Assembly (NCBI RefSeq): GCF_026230105.1
Contig: NC_079482.1
Span: 7,440,001 to 7,504,000, forward strand
Direction of reading: 5' to 3'
Source: Diorhabda sublineata
Taxonomy: Eukaryota; Arthropoda; Insecta; Coleoptera; Chrysomelidae
Length of the DNA: 64,000 bases
The position numbers and the translations under genes are program-made. Numbering within the stretch: position 1 is the first letter of the stretch; each line of letters begins with the position of its first letter. Shown in pieces: positions 43,195-54,925 of this stretch. The notes below the pieces were generated by a model. That model saw only the letters and a program-made list of their open reading frames with translations. It did no database searches and had not been told where the DNA came from.

Positions 43195-43935
43195 GTTATA
43201 AGACCTCTTTACTCTTTTTTAGATTAGCTCACTAGTTCCTTTTAAGTCTTCTATCAACTAGGGGTTCTAAGAGGGGATGGAGTAAGGGGTTACTGTGTGA
43301 TTCTAGCATTTTATTGTGTTTTGTGCTGCAATTTGCAATTACGTCCTGTACGAAGGGGATTCTTAGGTCTCCATGGAGAGTCTGGTTTGACACGTACCAT
43401 GGAGCATCATCTATCATTCGTAGTATATTGGATTGGCTTCTTTTATTTAAGGTAGTATTCGTCTTGCTCGCACATCCTCAAAGTTGAATTCCATGAGTAT
43501 TTTGTTTTTCAAAGACAGTTTCGATTTTTTACAAATTAACCAGTGTAGATTTTTTATTCTTACGTCAGTTTGTTTTTGCTTTTGTAAAACATGTTGTTTC
43601 CAGGTAAGTTTTGGATCAAGGTGTATTCCTTGGTATTTAGTACTAGGGGATTGTGGAATTTGAATGTTATTAAGCGTAACTGGAGGATATTGGTCTTTCT
43701 TTAAAGTAAATGTTACTTGGACGGATTTTGCTATATTTGTTTTGATTCTACACTTGTGTAACCAGGTCTGAACGTTGTTTTAATTGTGTTTGACGTATGG
43801 CAGACGCTGTAACTAGAATTTCATGGATTGCAGTTTAGCTGTATCATCTGCAACTGTTCCAGTGATGGTTTCGTCATTAGTCGGTAGGTCTGCTATTCCT
43901 GCTATTTTTCCAAAGTTATTAATTTTTACCTTATA
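43195..43935 (-). pseudogene. Jockey-type LINE RT C-terminus
   Basis: The minus strand reads GTVADDTAKL (motif C, about 43870), WLHKCRIKTNIAKSVQVTFT, YPPVTLNNIQIPQSPSTKYQ, GIHLDPKLTWKQHVLQKQKQ, RIKNLHWLICKKSKLSLKNK, then, after a short deletion, MIDDAPWYVSNQTLHGDLRI and DRRLKRN with a stop at 43232. The order and the DAPWYV.N..LH.DL.IP block are typical of the Jockey clade. Broken by a few shifts. Confidence 0.85.
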
Positions 43936-44451
43936 ATATAATTATGTATATAGTAGCTAATAATTCAAAGAAGCTCAGGAATTTTGGCTGCTGTCTCAAT
44001 GATAAGCACTAGCTAATGTCCTTCGTAACTAGGAATCAACAAATATTGAATTCTATTATCATCTTGATGCTGGCAATTCGATTGATGATATTTTGTGGAT
44101 GATTTAAGAAGAAAAGATTATCAAATATCATTCGATTAGAAATATTGCAGTTTTTTTAATGTATTTCGTAATGGTAACTGTCCTTGAACCTATTTTAATA
44201 GCCAAACCTCTTCCGGAACACGTATATAATGTCATTTATTATTCATTGCCTCTTTTTTGTAATTAGCACGTGACGTATTTGTTCAGCAGACGACCGTCCA
44301 TAAAATTATTTTTATCGACTATTTGACAGCAAACTATTTTGAATATAAATGAAGTAAATGATTTTGAACTTTTAATGATTAACTTTAAAAGAATGAAATA
44401 AATATATAATACGCCTAACGAAAACGTACGAGAAGAAAGTATAAAGTATAA
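43936..44451. other. No gene seen
   Basis: AT-rich. The sequence AATAAATATATAAT (44397-44410) could serve as a TATA-like region for the frame starting at 44452. Confidence 0.35.
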
Positions 44452-44697
44452 ATGTCTCTTACTGAAATAGTTGTAGTAATTCTACTCAGCGGTATTGTAT
44501 CTTGTGTTGAGTGTTTATTTTATTTTATTTTACGTCATGGTGTAAATTATAGTAACTGGCTTTATTCCGAACACAAAAGAGGCAGGGTGAAAGCCAGGAT
44601 TCATTTGAGCTGTACAGTTTCTAGCATTAACTCTCATAAGAATACAAGAAACCCGAGACAACTCGAAATTTTCGGAGACGTGTACAAAACACATTGA
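44452..44697 (+). CDS. Hypothetical membrane peptide, 81 codons
   Basis: ATG 44452 lies in a fair context (TATAAATGT). The peptide opens with a strongly hydrophobic stretch (MSLTEIVVVILLSGIVSCVE, CLFYFIL), followed by HGVNYSNWLYSEHKRGRVKA and a polar, basic end. It has no transposon motif and a mixed codon use. CAGG|GTGAAA near 44587 could be a donor, in which case only the first ~45 residues would be coding. I do not recognise it, and chance is a real alternative. Confidence 0.3.
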   Translation: MSLTEIVVVILLSGIVSCVECLFYFILRHGVNYSNWLYSEHKRGRVKARIHLSCTVSSINSHKNTRNPRQLEIFGDVYKTH

Positions 44698-44841
44698 AAA
44701 AGACTCAATTCTAGCAGGAACTGAACGAAGACAACGAAATATTGTAGAAATCACCAAGTCTTAATACTTACCAATTCTTGATATGTTCTTTAGATTCTTT
44801 CTTATTCCCATGACGTTATGAGAGCTTATGTACAGATTAAG

Positions 44842-45410
44842 TTATTTATTATCTATTTCACCTTTGAGTATAGAGTGAAATGATCTGTGTGGTTGAGAAC
44901 AACAGCGATTCATACGCGCCTCAGTTGAACCTTTTAAATTTTTTTTCAGTTGAGGAAAGAGAGGATAGTCGGACGGATCCAAATCTGGTGAATAAGGGGG
45001 GTATTCTAGTAATTCAAATCCTAAATCCCGAATTTTTTGCATGGCAACTTGAGATTTGTGCGCAGGGGCGTTGTCCTGCAAAAACAAAACACTTTTAGAT
45101 AGCTTTCCGCGTCTTTTCTCTCTAATTTTTTCCCGTAGAGTGGTCAATAATGTCGAATAGTAATTTCCAGTCATTGTTCTACCCTTATCCGAAAAACCAA
45201 TCATGATTACTCCATGGCAATCCTAAAAAACTGAAGCAAGAACTTTTCCAGCAGATTGTTGGACACAAAACTCCTTAGGTCTTGGAGAATCAGAGTGTCG
45301 CCAATCTATCGATTGTTGTTTTGTTTCTGGATCATAGAAATGTACCCAAGACTCATCCATAGTAGAAATCGGTTTAAGAAGCCTACATCGTTCATTCGAA
45401 CGCGTTCGTA
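44842..45410 (-). mobile_element. Mariner fragment, both ends missing
   Basis: Starts near 45405 with NDVGFLNRF-like text. In frame from 45204: MIGFSDKGRTMTGNYYSTLL, KRRGKLSKSVLFLQDNAPAH, KSQVAMQKIRDLGFELLEYP, PYSPDLDPSDYPLFPQLKKN. The second and third catalytic aspartates are intact. N-terminus and inverted termini are absent. Same subfamily as 26818 and 51324. Confidence 0.85.
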
Positions 45411-46850
45411 TGAAATATTATGTGTGTCGGGTAATTTTAGTAATTTTTGTAATTCTTGGAAAGTCTGTATATATTTGTATGTATTTGTTTGTGGCCTACT
45501 TACATTATTTTTGTGACGGTTTTAGTTTTAATAGAAACAATATTGTGTTTACGGCAAATTACAGATTACCAGCCATTCGAAGTTTCTGGAAAGTGATAAT
45601 GATATTGACAAACGGAGAGTCAATAAACAAATTAATGTCATACTGAATACATCGGGATAGTGGAAAGTAGCCCAAATGGTGTATTTCAATAAATTAGTGT
45701 GTTAAGTAGAATATATTGAGTGTGTAAGTGTTACGAATAATCAGTGATTAAATACAGTACCAAAATAAGATAGACCGTGTGTATAAATTCAACACATCAC
45801 ATATAAATAAATAAGAACTTTACATTATAGTTAGGAACTTAGACAGAATTCACATTTGAAGATCCATGTTCTTGGACTAACATTGAATTTAAAGTACAAT
45901 TCCGGGTTTGAAATTCTATCATCCCTGATTTCTAGTCTAAAAACGCTGGTTACTTGTTTGTTACAACTCATTAAGTAAACCATAGAAAGAATTTTGATTT
46001 CTTATTTCGCTCAATCTATTCAAACGATTACTTAGTGGGATACTAGCTTTCTGTGTGTCTTTCTTTTCGCACTAAGGAGCTTTAGAAATAGGATTAATAA
46101 TTTCAAATAATGCAGAGGAAGGAGTAAATATGTTTTGCTCCACAGGGGTAATCTCCTTTTCTTTCATTCTATTTTTCATAATGAAACCTACCAAAAAATA
46201 ATAAATATTAATCTATAAATGTTTCTGCTAACCTCTTTATCTTATAGTCACGTATTATTGATATGGCTGATACAGAGGAAGCTACGCCTCTGGAGTTTAT
46301 GCACATTAAAATATTAAAATACAAACTTATACTAACAAAAGATGTTGCAGTTTATTACAGCATTAGCAATTCATTTTGCTTCTTATCCGTACCATCTCGA
46401 TACTAACGCGGTAGTCCTTTTTTATTGTCCTTAGACTTAGACTTGCACAATGTTATGAATAATTTATTTTAAACATACTTACACGTCGAAAATACTTGAC
46501 TAATTTGTAGGCGCAGTTGAGCAAACTTAGTTTCCTGAGGATATGAGAAACTGAACAAACCTATACGGTCACATAGTTAAATAATTATAGTATCTAATCA
46601 TTATTATGTAGGTAAACTATTCTAATTAGATGAGGAGAACAAAATCAATCTAAAAAGTAGTACGATGGGCTTTGAATTGAAATTGAAGATATTAATGTCC
46701 AACTCTCCATAAATATTCTGAGCTCTGTTGAAATTATAAAAATTATAACATTAAATCTGCGTTTATTGAAAGAGAGAAAATATCGCGACGAAACTACCTA
46801 CGTAAAAATGTAAAATTAGGCAAACAAATTTCGAAAAATTCATTATTTAA
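45411..46850. other. No confident gene
   Basis: AT-rich. A 47-codon frame at 46263-46406 (MADTEEATPLEFMHIKILKY...) follows a possible splice acceptor (TCTTATAG, 46241-46248 region) but is too short and isolated to call. Confidence 0.35.
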
Positions 46851-47225
46851 GGTAGTCACCCACTTGTCGTCATCGAACGGAGCGTTCGCAACGAACGGAT
46901 CGAATTTATTTCGATGGCTGCGCAAACAGGTACATAAGCTCCACAAATTACCTGCTCTCGCCAGTCGTGAATTTGAGTGGCATCCTGTCGCTATGGAAGT
47001 TCGTGCGTTTGGTTTTTGACTTCGTTTATGATAAATTTTTTGATTTTTGTGAAAGGTGAAGTATGGATATTGAAGAAATTGTAATAGTTTCTTGCTTGCT
47101 GGCAGAAGAAAAAGAGAAAGCTGGCAAGAAAGCCCTCAATTTGGGTTAATCAAATCAATCAGAAGAGACAGGAGTATGGAGAATATCACATAAATTAGGA
47201 AATTTAAGAATACTAACTTCTAATT
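46851..47225 (+). pseudogene. PIF/Harbinger 5' end and transposase start
   Basis: GGTAGTCACCCACTTGTCGT at 46851 follows TAA, as expected for a Harbinger end with a three-base target duplication. ATG 47063 opens MDIEEIVIVSCLLAEEKEKA, then after a one-base shift SIWVNQINQKRQEYGEYH. This is the standard beginning of HARBI1-type nucleases (acidic helix, then WV..I...R...GEY). The DDE core and right end are missing. Confidence 0.65.
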
Positions 47226-47509
47226 TAACCTTAGCGTTTGGGACTTTTTTACTGTAACATTATGACGTTTGACATAGAAATGACAGAATTCATGCTGCAA
47301 ATATGATCAGAGGATGTAAAAAAACTGAATGTCGTTCAAAACAAATGCTTCGATCGGAGTTATTTTATTGATAAAAAATACATGTAAAATAATTAATTTA
47401 TTATTTCCCACCAAAAGGATGTAAGAATTTCTTAGTGTACATCACGGTTAGTTCAGGGCAATTACGCCAAATATTAAAAGTTCAATTTAATATGGAGTTT
47501 TGGTAACCC
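47226..47509. other. Spacer
   Basis: Short AT-rich stretch, nothing recognised. Confidence 0.5.
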
Positions 47510-48410
47510 ATACAGGAAATCCCAGAGCTGATCCTTTGTGGTTAACCCAGGCTCGGGCCAAGGTGGGTTGACCCAGCTTTGGTCATACCAATGATTATCT
47601 AGGCTTGAGCCAAGCCTGGATATCCCAGCCTTGGTCATTCGTTGACAACCCAAGCTTGGACCTAGGTTGCGCCAATCCTAGTTAACCCAGCCTTGGCCAT
47701 TCGTGGGGACCCAAGCTTCGGCTGTTCGGTCACATACGGCCCGTCGGCAGCCATACTTTTTTTTATTATGGGTCTGATCAATCCGATCTCCAGTTTATGC
47801 AGTGTGTGTGTTTCTTATCCCATTTTTTATTGTTTATTTCTACTAAAAGTAACCATCTCTGATCCGTATTTTCCAGTTTAAAGTCTTTCAACGTGCATTA
47901 AATAGAGAAAAAAAAATTAACTCAATTGTGAACGGGCAAAGCTTAAATAATTTAAGTGTGAACATTAGCTTTGTGAGTGAGGTCAACGATAGTGGTACAG
48001 ACTTGTGCAATCTACAAGCGTTTAATAATAAATTTAAGTGGTTGAGTTAGTGAATATTTTTATGTAAGTAATTAACTGATATTATTATGATGTTAATTAC
48101 AGTAAGAGTAATATTAAATATAAATATTTATGTTTGCTTATTTTTAAAATAAAAAAAATCATATTGAATAAAAAATAAATAATTTATTTATTTAACCTTG
48201 GCCTGGTCCTGGCAGTTAAGCTGGGCCCAGTCCTGTCATTTAAGCATGGTCCAGTCCTGGTGACCAAGCTTGGTCCAGTCATGGTGACCAAGCTTGGCCC
48301 AGTCATGGTGACCAAGCTTGGCCCATCGTTATCACTCCAGAGTTTTACCAAGACTGAGCCAAGCCCGGCTTACAAACTTGGCCCAGATTTCTGCATAGTT
48401 GGGTCAAACT
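47510..48410. repeat. Inverted pair of GC-rich ~24-bp repeat arrays
   Basis: The left array (47510-47720) has irregular 24-26 bp units containing CCCAGCCTTGGTCATTCG or CCCAAGCTTGGACC. The right array (48196-48400) contains three nearly identical 24-bp units at 48248-48271, 48272-48295 and 48296-48319 (GGTCCAGTCATGGTGACCAAGCTT-type, each with CCAAGCTTGG at the join). Its units match the left array in inverse orientation. About 470 bp of AT-rich sequence separates them. Tandem repeats in inverted terminal position recall Foldback elements. Confidence 0.7.
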
Positions 48411-48540
48411 TGTGCCCTTCCTAGGAAGGAAGATTAGATAGACTAACATGAACGTTACTGACATAACAAGTGATATACTCGGTTATAAAGAAGGATACAA
48501 TGGTTGCCTTTAATTTACAGTTGAATTTTCGTTTTTGAAA

Positions 48541-49446
48541 ATGCCAGAAACTAGAAGTACAAGTTTAAGTCGCAGATCTCGCAATGATGCGAGTCAAAGA
48601 TATAGAGGAGCAAGTCAATCTGATAGCAACGCGAAGCGCGGAATGAAGATGAGCGGAATCGATGGAATCGAAATCAACAACATAGAAATGTTGCGTTTAA
48701 TTGAGCTACATTCAATTATGACGTAGAAATTGAGTACAGTTTATACCAAATCGTTGCTATTGGAGTAATGAACGTTGTATGCCTATATTGCAAGGCAATG
48801 AAGCTCATGGATTGTGTTGCCCGAGCGGTCAAGTCAAATTGACGCCATTATTACCGCCACCATAACTACTACATTAATTGGTTTCCGGAAATGGGCCAGA
48901 TTCTAAACATTTTTTGACTTATATTCAGCAATACAATATTTATTTTCAAATGTCCTCATATGGTGCAACAGTTATTCAAGAAAATGTTATGCCAACTTTC
49001 AAGATTCACGGTAAAGTATATCATTTAACAGGTTCCTTATTGCTAACGCCGAATAATGACTACAAATTCTTGCAAATTTATTTTATGAGAGATTCAGCGT
49101 TGTGCACGCAATAATTCGGTGAAAACACCAATTGTGGAACAACTCCAATTGACGAAGTCTCTGTTGTCATCGTGGGTAAAAATTTAGAAAACCGAGATAT
49201 TGTTTTAGATCGGCGTAGCAATTATCTGCAGCGTGTGTCCGAAATACATCGATTATATGATGATATTGAAACTGAGCGATTGACATTTATCAGGTTGAAC
49301 CAGGCAAAACTGCGTTCTGAAGAATACATTCATCTACGGGATGTTATCAATGCTGATGGAAATGCACAGAATGTAGGTAGAACAACTATTCTCCCAGCAA
49401 CATACGTCGGAAGTCGGTGACATATGCATGAATACGCTCAAGATAT
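48541..49446 (+). pseudogene. Helitron Rep/helicase N-terminal remnant
   Basis: ATG 48541 opens MPETRSTSLSRRSRNDASQR. In shifted frames follow IEYSLYQIVAIGVMNVVCLY-like text, HGLCCPSGQVKLTPLLPPP, GNGPDSKHFLTYIQQYNIYF, MPTFKIHGKVYHLTGSLLLT, FLQIYFMRDSA, NNSVKTPIVEQLQ, a deletion, DEVSVVIVGKNLENRDIVLD, YLQRVSEIHRLYDDI, a second deletion, and NQAKLRSEEYIHLRDVINAD through PATYVGSR.HMHEYAQDI. That is the order of the Helitron helicase-like N-terminal part; the two-Tyr Rep core and the Pif1 helicase are not present. Confidence 0.88.
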
Positions 49447-49689
49447 TATATCGTATTTGTTTGTAACGGAAGGGAATTAGATTTTGAATACAATTTGGAC
49501 CTATTCGGACCTGTAGATATTGAGAAATCTCAAAAAAATACGAAAAAAATTTTTTAAATTTGTTTTTTTTTGGAATAACTTTAAACAGCTTTACCAATCG
49601 AAAACCAATTCGAATTCAATATTCATCGTTAAGACAGGACAACGTCTGTTGGGTCAGCTTGTTAATAATATAACTAAACTAAAACTGAT
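49447..49689. other. Spacer
   Basis: AT-rich, nothing recognised. Confidence 0.5.
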
Positions 49690-50186
49690 GCCGAGTTTAC
49701 ATGTATTAAGTAGCTAAAGCAAGTTACTAAAGCCAGCAACTAAAATTTAAGGCCGGTTTTTAGAGAATGTCTACAAAAATACAAAAATAAGTGCAGCAAT
49801 ACGGCATTGTATCTTAGACATATGTGATGAATTATCAGAAACACTTTCCAAATAAATGAAGAAAAATAAAAATAAGCGTTGTTGAGAAATTTCAATACGC
49901 TACCAAATCAAATAAAAATAATCCCCTCACCACTCTGTAGTAATGAACTAGACTAAACCAACCTGTCTACACTCGTTTAGTCGGCGTTTTAGTTGCCGGA
50001 AAGCATTGGTGGGAAAAACTACTTGCTCCAGTAAATAGAAATTGTTTCTATTCAATTGACTAGACAGTTTACTAAATTAGGGACTTGCGCAAGTACTAAA
50101 TCAAGTTGTTTTCACCATACAAGTAACTAAATTTAGCCACTTGATTTAGTAACTTGCTTTAGCTATTTGGCACGTGTAAACTCGGC
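49690..50186. mobile_element. MITE, about 497 bp, with ~45-bp TIRs
   Basis: Left end GCCGAGTTTACATGT then TAGCTAAAGCAAGTTACTAA; the right end inverts to GCCGAGTTTACACGTG and the same TAGCTAAAGC block. No coding capacity. Immediate flanks gave no convincing target duplication, so the superfamily is open. Confidence 0.8.
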
Positions 50187-50779
50187 TTAAAGTCAGACTG
50201 AATTGTATAATTTTGGTTTGGTTAATTTATATAAAAAATATTGATAACTAATCATAGAATATTGAACGTTTTGTCAATCTATAGTTCTTTCACTTAGATG
50301 AATCGACAAAATTAGAAATAATTTGTTGAATCTTACATACTCTAATAATATTTCATTAATATAATTTGTTTATTTTACTGTAAAGAGATTCAGATAGAAT
50401 CTGTTTAGTCTATCTTAAAGAGGTTCATACCTTGCATCTGAATCACGTATATCGTAAATATATCAGTACTTGTAATATACATTTACGCAACATCTATGAA
50501 ATGATTCAAATATGCGTGCCACCATTTTGAATAAGACCATGATTAACAGAATATCTTAGCATGAAATCCGGTTCGCATTATTCCAGTTCAGTAATTCAGC
50601 GAGTTAATCCAGTCCAGTGCTGAACTGGATCATTTCAGAGTGAAATTGGTAAAAACTACAAAGAAAAATGTTGATTTGGGTAAGAAATTTGATGAGTAAA
50701 AGAAATGAAAAAGGAGGCTTGAATGAAAAATAGGCCGTTATTCCAGTCAACTGGACTGGATTGTTTACTAGAATGGAAT
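50187..50779. other. No gene seen
   Basis: AT-rich; a small hairpin around 50610-50632 (ATCCAGT...ACTGGAT). Confidence 0.4.
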
Positions 50780-51250
50780 GCTTTGAATTTTGTTTGTTCC
50801 CAGTTCAACCTGATACAGCTACTTGCTCGCTTCCTTCACTATCCTATTCCTCTCCTCTTGCATTCCATGTTATTTCCAGCGTGTTTTACGTCGACCTTTT
50901 ATATCTCTTCATCGTATATGTTCAAACCATTTATTCCTTTGGATCTTTATTACTATCATCCTCTTTCACCTCGTTGTTAATCTTGTGATTCATTAATCTT
51001 CTTAGGTATCTTCCGTAGATCTTAACCGGTATCAGTGTCTTTCTTAAGATCTTTCTCTCCAATAATTTGTGTTCGTACTATTTAGTCTTCAAAAACTTTG
51101 TATACCTTCATTATACTCTATTTGACACTCTGATTCTCTCCGCCACTTCTGCTTCTATTATTTGCATTTTATATTGTCACACCCAAATACTTGAAATAAT
51201 TTAGTCATGGGAATTGGTATCCTCCCAAAATGATCTCACTCTCATTATTT
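50780..51250 (-). pseudogene. LINE C-terminal remnant
   Basis: The minus strand reads IPIPMTKLFQVFGCDNIKCK, REKILRKTLIPVKIYGRYLR, RLMNHKINNEVKEDDSNKD and NTLEITWNARGEE. The block ERKILRKI.GPVKIDG.YRRR.NHEI.E.. is typical of RTE-like insect LINE tails. No intact frame; the plus-strand frames here are shadows. Confidence 0.6.
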
Positions 51251-51323
51251 GTCCTTCTCTTATTTACCAAGTTTTAATCGCACAAATATTTAGTTGTCTG
51301 TCAGAATTAAAAAGAATTGCGCA

Positions 51324-52544
51324 TATGAGGATGTATTGATATCTAGTTAGCCTAGACCAGTTCCATGTATAAAAAAAATATTGCGTTACCATAGCAACGA
51401 ACAATAACTTATTAGAAGTGTCAGTGTAAAGTTTGACGTCAAAAAAGTGAACCACAGTTACGCAATAAATTAAAAGAAAAAAGATGTCCATCGAAATTGT
51501 GAAAATCGAAAAATTGGAGTATCGAGCCATCAACAAGTACCTGTATTGAAAAGGGATGAGAGTTAAGCAGATTTACGAAGATATACTTAATACCCTTGGT
51601 GATCAATGTCCTTCGATCGTGAAATGAGCTGCAAGCTTCAAAAGAGGTAAATTTTCCATTGAAGATGATGACCGATCGGGAAGGCCAGCCTGTATTAGTC
51701 CCCGAAAATATTGATGCAGTTCATGACATGATTTTATCAGACCCTCGAAATGGACTAAAACGGCTATCTGAAGCACTGACTATTTCATCCGAACGCGTTC
51801 ATCATATAGTTCACGTCAATTTGGACATTGCGTTCGATATGTGCTCGATTTGAAAACGATGTAGACTTCTTAAACCAAATTGTTACTATGGTTGAGACTT
51901 TGGTACATTTCTACGATCCAGAAACAAAGCAACAATCGATGGAATGACGACACTCTGATTCTCTAAGATCTAAGAAGTTTCGTGTCGTAAAATCTGCTGG
52001 AAAAGTTCTTGCTTCAGTTTTTGGGATTTCCATGGAATAATCATGATTGATTTTTTGGATAAGGGTAGAACAATAATTGGAAATTACTATTCGACATTTC
52101 GACATTACAGATCACTCTACGGGAAAGAATTAAAGAGAAAAGACGCGGAAAGCTATCTAAAAGTGTTTTGTTTTTGCATTACAACGCTCCTGCACACAAA
52201 TCTCATGTTACCATGCAAAAAAGTCGTGATTTGGGGTTTGAATTACTAGAAAACCCCTCTTATTCACCAGATTTGTCTCCGTCCGACTATCCTCTCTTTC
52301 CTCAACTGAAAAAAAGTTTAAAAGGTTGTATATTTTCTTTCAACGAGAAGGTAATAAACGTTGTGGAGGTGTGGTTTGCAAAGCAAGAAGAAACATTTTT
52401 TTTAAAGGTCTAGAGACGTTGCAGGTTTGCTGTAATAAATGTATCCAATTAAGAGGAGAATACGTTGAGTAATAAAATATTTTTACATTTAAATTTTGGT
52501 TGGTTCTATAGTAGGGTAAGAACTTTTTAATATATCCTCGTATA
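51324..52544 (+). mobile_element. Full-length mariner, decayed
   Basis: The left end (ATGAGGATGTATTGATA, about 51325) and the inverse of the right end (CGAGGATATATTAAAAAG) match with several changes. The transposase begins at ATG 51484 (MSIEIVKIEKLEYRAINKYL, then a stop) and continues in shifting frames: SIEDDDRSGRPACI, SERVHHIVHVNLDI, KRRGKLSK, LHYNAPAHKSHVTMQKSRDL, SPDLSPSDYPLFPQLKKSLK and LETLQV.CNKCIQLRGEYVE. The second catalytic D (usual QDNAPAH) is Y. About 1.22 kb, the size of an intact mariner. Confidence 0.88.
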
Positions 52545-54261
52545 CCCAACACGATATTTGTTCGAATAAAAAATCCATATTCATGATTTTCAATTCTATA
52601 TTCCTAGCATTGTATAGTGCGCAAATACACAACTAAATAGTCGATGTTCTATTTAGAATAGTTGTGGTTTAACGCTTTCGGACGAATCTAAAATTATTAG
52701 GGTGCTCTCGAAATGACTGGACCTGTCCTCTCTTCAAGTTTCTCTGTAACGTGTGAAATTTCCCATGTAGTAAACTGTTGCTGAAAATAGGATGAACAGA
52801 GTATCTTCGTTTCCTTTTCCTCTTTTTATCGTCGAAATAAAGAAGAGAACTGACCAGAGCTCTTCGAATAATATTTTTGTACTACTAAGGAACGCACCCT
52901 ACACAACTAAATAGTTTAATCGAGGAGCAATCGTTGAAACCCATCGATTTCGACTCATTAGTTGAGTGGATGGAAATTTGTATGTATGCGTTTAGCCTTA
53001 CCAGAAGTACATGGTCATCAGCATATCCTAATATCCGCGTACTGTTTTGGGATAATGTCTCTTCCACCTCTATCTCATCTATTGAGTCCAATTCCATGTG
53101 AGACGATTCCAAATTCTCAGATGTAACGCGTATTAAGACGAGTGAATGCCCATCTCTTTCCTTTGTATGACAGTCTATGGTTTGGATTTATATTCAAGAT
53201 TTACTCGAAATACACGGTTTTTGTTGATTTCATGAACCCAAAATCTTATTTTTCTCTTGCTGTGCAAAATTACAGCCGCAGCAGCCCATTCTTCTAAAAA
53301 CTCTAGATGAACTACTAGTGCTCTCCATAACGTACTCGAAGCTAAAAATTTTCCTGTGTAAAATTATAGAATAAAATGGGGTGTTACAAATTTGTACACA
53401 ATAATGTACCACATGATCCGAAGTCGTATGGCGTGGGGTGGCGTGGCGTGATGCTAGTGGATTTCGAACTTTACTCCATCTGTTGCGTTATTGGACAGAG
53501 TCGTTGAGAGAGCGTCTCCCTCCCTAATGCCCCTTTCTATTCGAGAATTACCTTTGTTAGCCCATTTTTCGAGGAAATTTTGGCTCTAGAGCTGTTCATA
53601 GTCATTTTTATCAATTCAACAAATTCTCTTTTTGACGTTTCTATTTTCATATTCACATGAAGTTAATACACACTATCCAAATACGATTGTAATAACGAAT
53701 ATTTCCTTACCATGAAAATAATTATCCTCTTGATTATTATTAAGAAAACGTCTGAGCATCCTGTAGAGTGAGACGGAAACTATTAATTACTATGCGAGAA
53801 GCAAACATAGACATACATAACCACCGACATTCTTATACAAAATGAGATTAAGATTAGTGAAATTCTAACAATAGAGTTTATTTTTTACATGGCTGTCGAA
53901 TGATTAACTGATATTTTCATGAATGAAAAAATTATAGATAAAAATGTAGAGACTGACTGTTAAAAGTTATGGTAATGAATCAGAACAAGGATGACATAAG
54001 AATTTATATTATTAATATGTCGACTTCGCGTCTTCTCGTTGTTCACATATATTAATTAGATTAAATAGAAATAGCAATTCATCAGTTCCTGTGAGATTTG
54101 TTGATTTAATTAATGTGTGAATATTTTTCAGACAACGATCTAAGGTGATGAGAATAATTGTTGGAAGTGTGTTTTTGTTTGTTTTATAATTTCACACATA
54201 CTTTTGTGTTGCTGTTTACGCAGGGCAATAGCTTCTAAAATAGTTTTAGTCCATTGACTTG
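52545..54261. other. No confident gene; possible RT scrap at 52885-53112
   Basis: The minus-strand frame 53112-52885 contains STRILGYADDHVLLVRLNAY, which looks like reverse transcriptase motif C, but its flanks match nothing clearly. A short GGCGTG/GGCGTGGGGT run is at 53430-53452. The remainder is AT-rich. Confidence 0.35.
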
Positions 54262-54925
54262 TTATAATTTAAGGGCCAAACTGTTGTCTATGTGACTTTT
54301 CGTCATAAATCCAAAATTTAAAAAGTTATGAGCAAAAAAGTGAAAATATTTTATCAAAAATTTCCTTTTTTGCGTAAAAACTTTTTTTCTATTGATTTTA
54401 CAAATTTCATTTGTCCCCAAACGGTAACTCTGACCTTTTCCGCACTGTAGGTGGAAGGCAGTAGAAGAAGAAGACGTACATTCCTCTTAAAAATTATTTT
54501 AAGAAATAATAATTTTTTAAGTTCTGTAGTAAGTCAGTTATAAATAAGTGAAATCGTAGGGTTTGGAAAAAAAAGTTCCAAGATTGGTTTACAATAAAAA
54601 AAAACATAAAAATAAGGTAAACATATTGTTTTGACCGGGTTGTCATGAGCATTGAAAACCCGGTCAACTTTGGAGCGTTGTAACAACATTTTAAATCAAT
54701 AAAATTTAGAAAAATTGTGGAGGAAAATCTTTGTGAAGAGATCCTCTACAAAATTGTATTGACATAACTTTTTGGTAAACTCAGTAGAAAAAAAATTATT
54801 ACGTTAAATAGGAAATTTTTGATGAAATCCACTTTTTTGCTCACAACTTTTTAAATTTTGGACTTATGACAAAAAGTTACACAAACATAATTGTAGGCAA
54901 AGAGATTTGCAACAAATTATGACTC
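54262..54925. mobile_element. Non-autonomous element with ~100-bp inverted repeats
   Basis: Arms about 54262-54368 and 54810-54925 are inverse copies (for example ATCCAAAATTTAAAAAGTTA facing AACTTTTTAAATTTTGGACT, and CATAA/TTATGAC blocks outside). The core (54369-54809) has GACCGGGTTGTCATGAGCAT and an inverse-like GAAAACCCGGTC nearby, but no coding frame. Outer limits are approximate. Confidence 0.65.

Noticed and set aside
46263..46406. 47-codon frame (MADTEEATPLEF...) after a possible splice acceptor
   Set aside because: Too short and unsupported on the 3' side; no donor in frame before the stop.
48248..48330. Regular GC-rich direct repeats, considered as a CRISPR array
   Set aside because: Units are contiguous without unique spacers, the sequence is eukaryotic, and the array is mirrored by an inverted partner.
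50723..50988. Two overlapping plus-strand frames of 75-85 codons
   Set aside because: They are antisense to a LINE tail recognisable on the minus strand.
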